This document shows positions 63,369 through 64,000 of a DNA stretch of 64,000 nucleotides, piece after piece. Numbering within the stretch: the stretch's first letter is position 1; each line of letters begins with the position of its first letter. The stretch comes from Cellvibrionaceae bacterium (GTDB lineage Bacteria; Pseudomonadota; Gammaproteobacteria; Pseudomonadales; Cellvibrionaceae), in assembly GCA_025800365.1 (NCBI GenBank), contig JAOXRT010000148.1:62001-126000 (forward strand). The letters run 5' to 3'. The notes under the pieces are model-generated. The model was not told where the DNA came from. It did no database searches and saw nothing but the letters and a program-made list of their open reading frames with translations. The translations under genes were made by a program, and so were the position numbers.

Positions 63369-64000
63369 TCAAGCCTGTGCGGGTTTTATAAATTCACGTA
63401 TTTGAATTTGAAAGCCATTGCGCAGCGCAAAGTAAATACTTTGGCCCTCTTCAAGGCCTGCTTCTGCGCTCCACTGACTTAAATCCTGGGGTTCAAAACC
63501 TAACCATAGATCACCGCAGGCTTCTTGAGTCCAAGCTTGATCGTGACGGCATAGATCAGTAACCAGCAGAACCCCACCGCTGGCCAAACTATTGGCTAAA
63601 TCACTAAAAATTTGAGCTGGTGATGGGGTGTGGTGCAAAACCATATTGACGACTATGCATTGCGCGGCAATGTCTAGTTCCTGCAAGCGTCTTGTGTCAC
63701 CTAACACTAGCTCAACGTTGTTCAGCCCTTTTGTATGTACCAGTTGGCGAGAGGTCTCCAGCATGGCTGGGCTGTTATCTAATGCAAAAACGGTATCAAA
63801 TCGCTCTGCCAAAAATGGCAAAAATTCACCTTCACCAGGGCCGAGCTCGAGGGCTAGCCGATTTTCGCCTGTCTTATCAAAAGGCGCGGCCAGCAAGGCT
63901 TCTGCAACCTGCTCTTGGTAGACAGGGAAGCTGGCAATTAAGTCGGCTTGTTCGCGAAACTTGCTGGCATTTTCGGTGAAAAACTTGCGAGACGCAGTTT
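63369..64000 (-). CDS. SAM methyltransferase domain protein, probably ArsR-methyltransferase fusion (partial)
   Basis: The frame runs off the right edge, so the N-terminus is missing; 209 residues are visible. They comprise a linker (about the first 35, SRKFFTENASKFREQ and IASFPVYQEQVAEALLAAPF) and a Rossmann methyltransferase domain with motif I LALELGPGEGEFLPFLAERF and later VVNMVLHHTPSPAQIFSDLA. The linker sequence and the position directly upstream of metK match ArsR-type regulators fused to a methyltransferase in pseudomonads. The helix-turn-helix would lie outside the window, so the regulator part is inference. An internal TTG at 63896 is not the true start. Confidence 0.75.
   Translation of the reverse strand, partial: TASRKFFTENASKFREQADLIASFPVYQEQVAEALLAAPFDKTGENRLALELGPGEGEFLPFLAERFDTVFALDNSPAMLETSRQLVHTKGLNNVELVLGDTRRLQELDIAAQCIVVNMVLHHTPSPAQIFSDLANSLASGGVLLVTDLCRHDQAWTQEACGDLWLGFEPQDLSQWSAEAGLEEGQSIYFALRNGFQIQIREFIKPAQA

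Overview
The window looks like core chromosome of a marine-type gammaproteobacterium, moderately AT/GC balanced. The gene content resembles Cellvibrionales/Pseudomonadales relatives: an algQ/rsd-type anti-sigma factor, a yheS-TIGR02444-DUF4124 block, a TtpC-type TonB operon, rppH beside a HAD phosphatase gene, DUF3581, DUF2959 and DUF3465. The order-level placement is inference. No rRNA, tRNA, CRISPR array, insertion sequence or prophage was seen.

Layout. 1-9 kb: envelope and housekeeping genes (DUF423 tail, trmB, DUF2959 lipoprotein, OmpA, elbB, LEA14-like lipoprotein, a type IV pilin-like protein, yheS, TIGR02444, DUF4124, FKBP). 9-15 kb: a Rieske oxygenase with its TetR neighbour, an NRDE protein, a TauE exporter, then lgt-thyA-folA. 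15.4-20.5 kb: a complete six-gene TonB energising operon (DUF3450, TtpC, ExbB, ExbD, TonB, TPR protein) closed by a 17-bp-stem terminator. 20.6-33.3 kb: rppH, HAD phosphatase, imelysin-like lipoprotein, rlmI, histidine phosphatase, aldehyde dehydrogenase, a secreted SdrD-B/propeller-like protein, DUF3581 hotdog protein, a methyltransferase, DUF3465 and a PQQ-type sugar dehydrogenase. 33.6-37 kb: branched-chain 2-oxoacid dehydrogenase E1 alpha, E1 beta and E2. 37-37.4 kb: a gene-free stretch with two 105-nt palindromic elements of the same design in opposite orientation. 37.4-51.5 kb: a protein kinase, a Crp/Fnr regulator divergent from an alkyl-sulfatase lipoprotein, a WD40 lipoprotein, rsd, lrgAB, dsbB, a solitary FliL-like protein, and the gshA-acpH operon. 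51.5-59.2 kb: class II aldolase, amidase lipoprotein, TonB-dependent receptor and a penicillin G acylase-like lipoprotein. 59.2-64 kb: S-adenosylmethionine cycle genes metF, ahcY and metK, with a four-helix-bundle (S23/IVP-like) gene and a 7-bp x 10 tandem repeat between ahcY and metK, and a truncated methyltransferase gene at the edge.

How it fits together. The TonB operon could energise receptors such as the one at 54-56 kb. That receptor lies between an amidase and a penicillin G acylase homologue, which suggests uptake and hydrolysis of amide-linked compounds. The metF-ahcY-metK block covers methyl-group supply and SAH recycling. The 40.5 kb intergenic region carries a Crp-spaced dyad at exactly the class II activator position for an extended -10 promoter of the alkyl sulfatase gene. 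The least explained structures are the paired 105-nt palindromes at 37 kb and the repeat-flanked four-helix-bundle gene at 62 kb.
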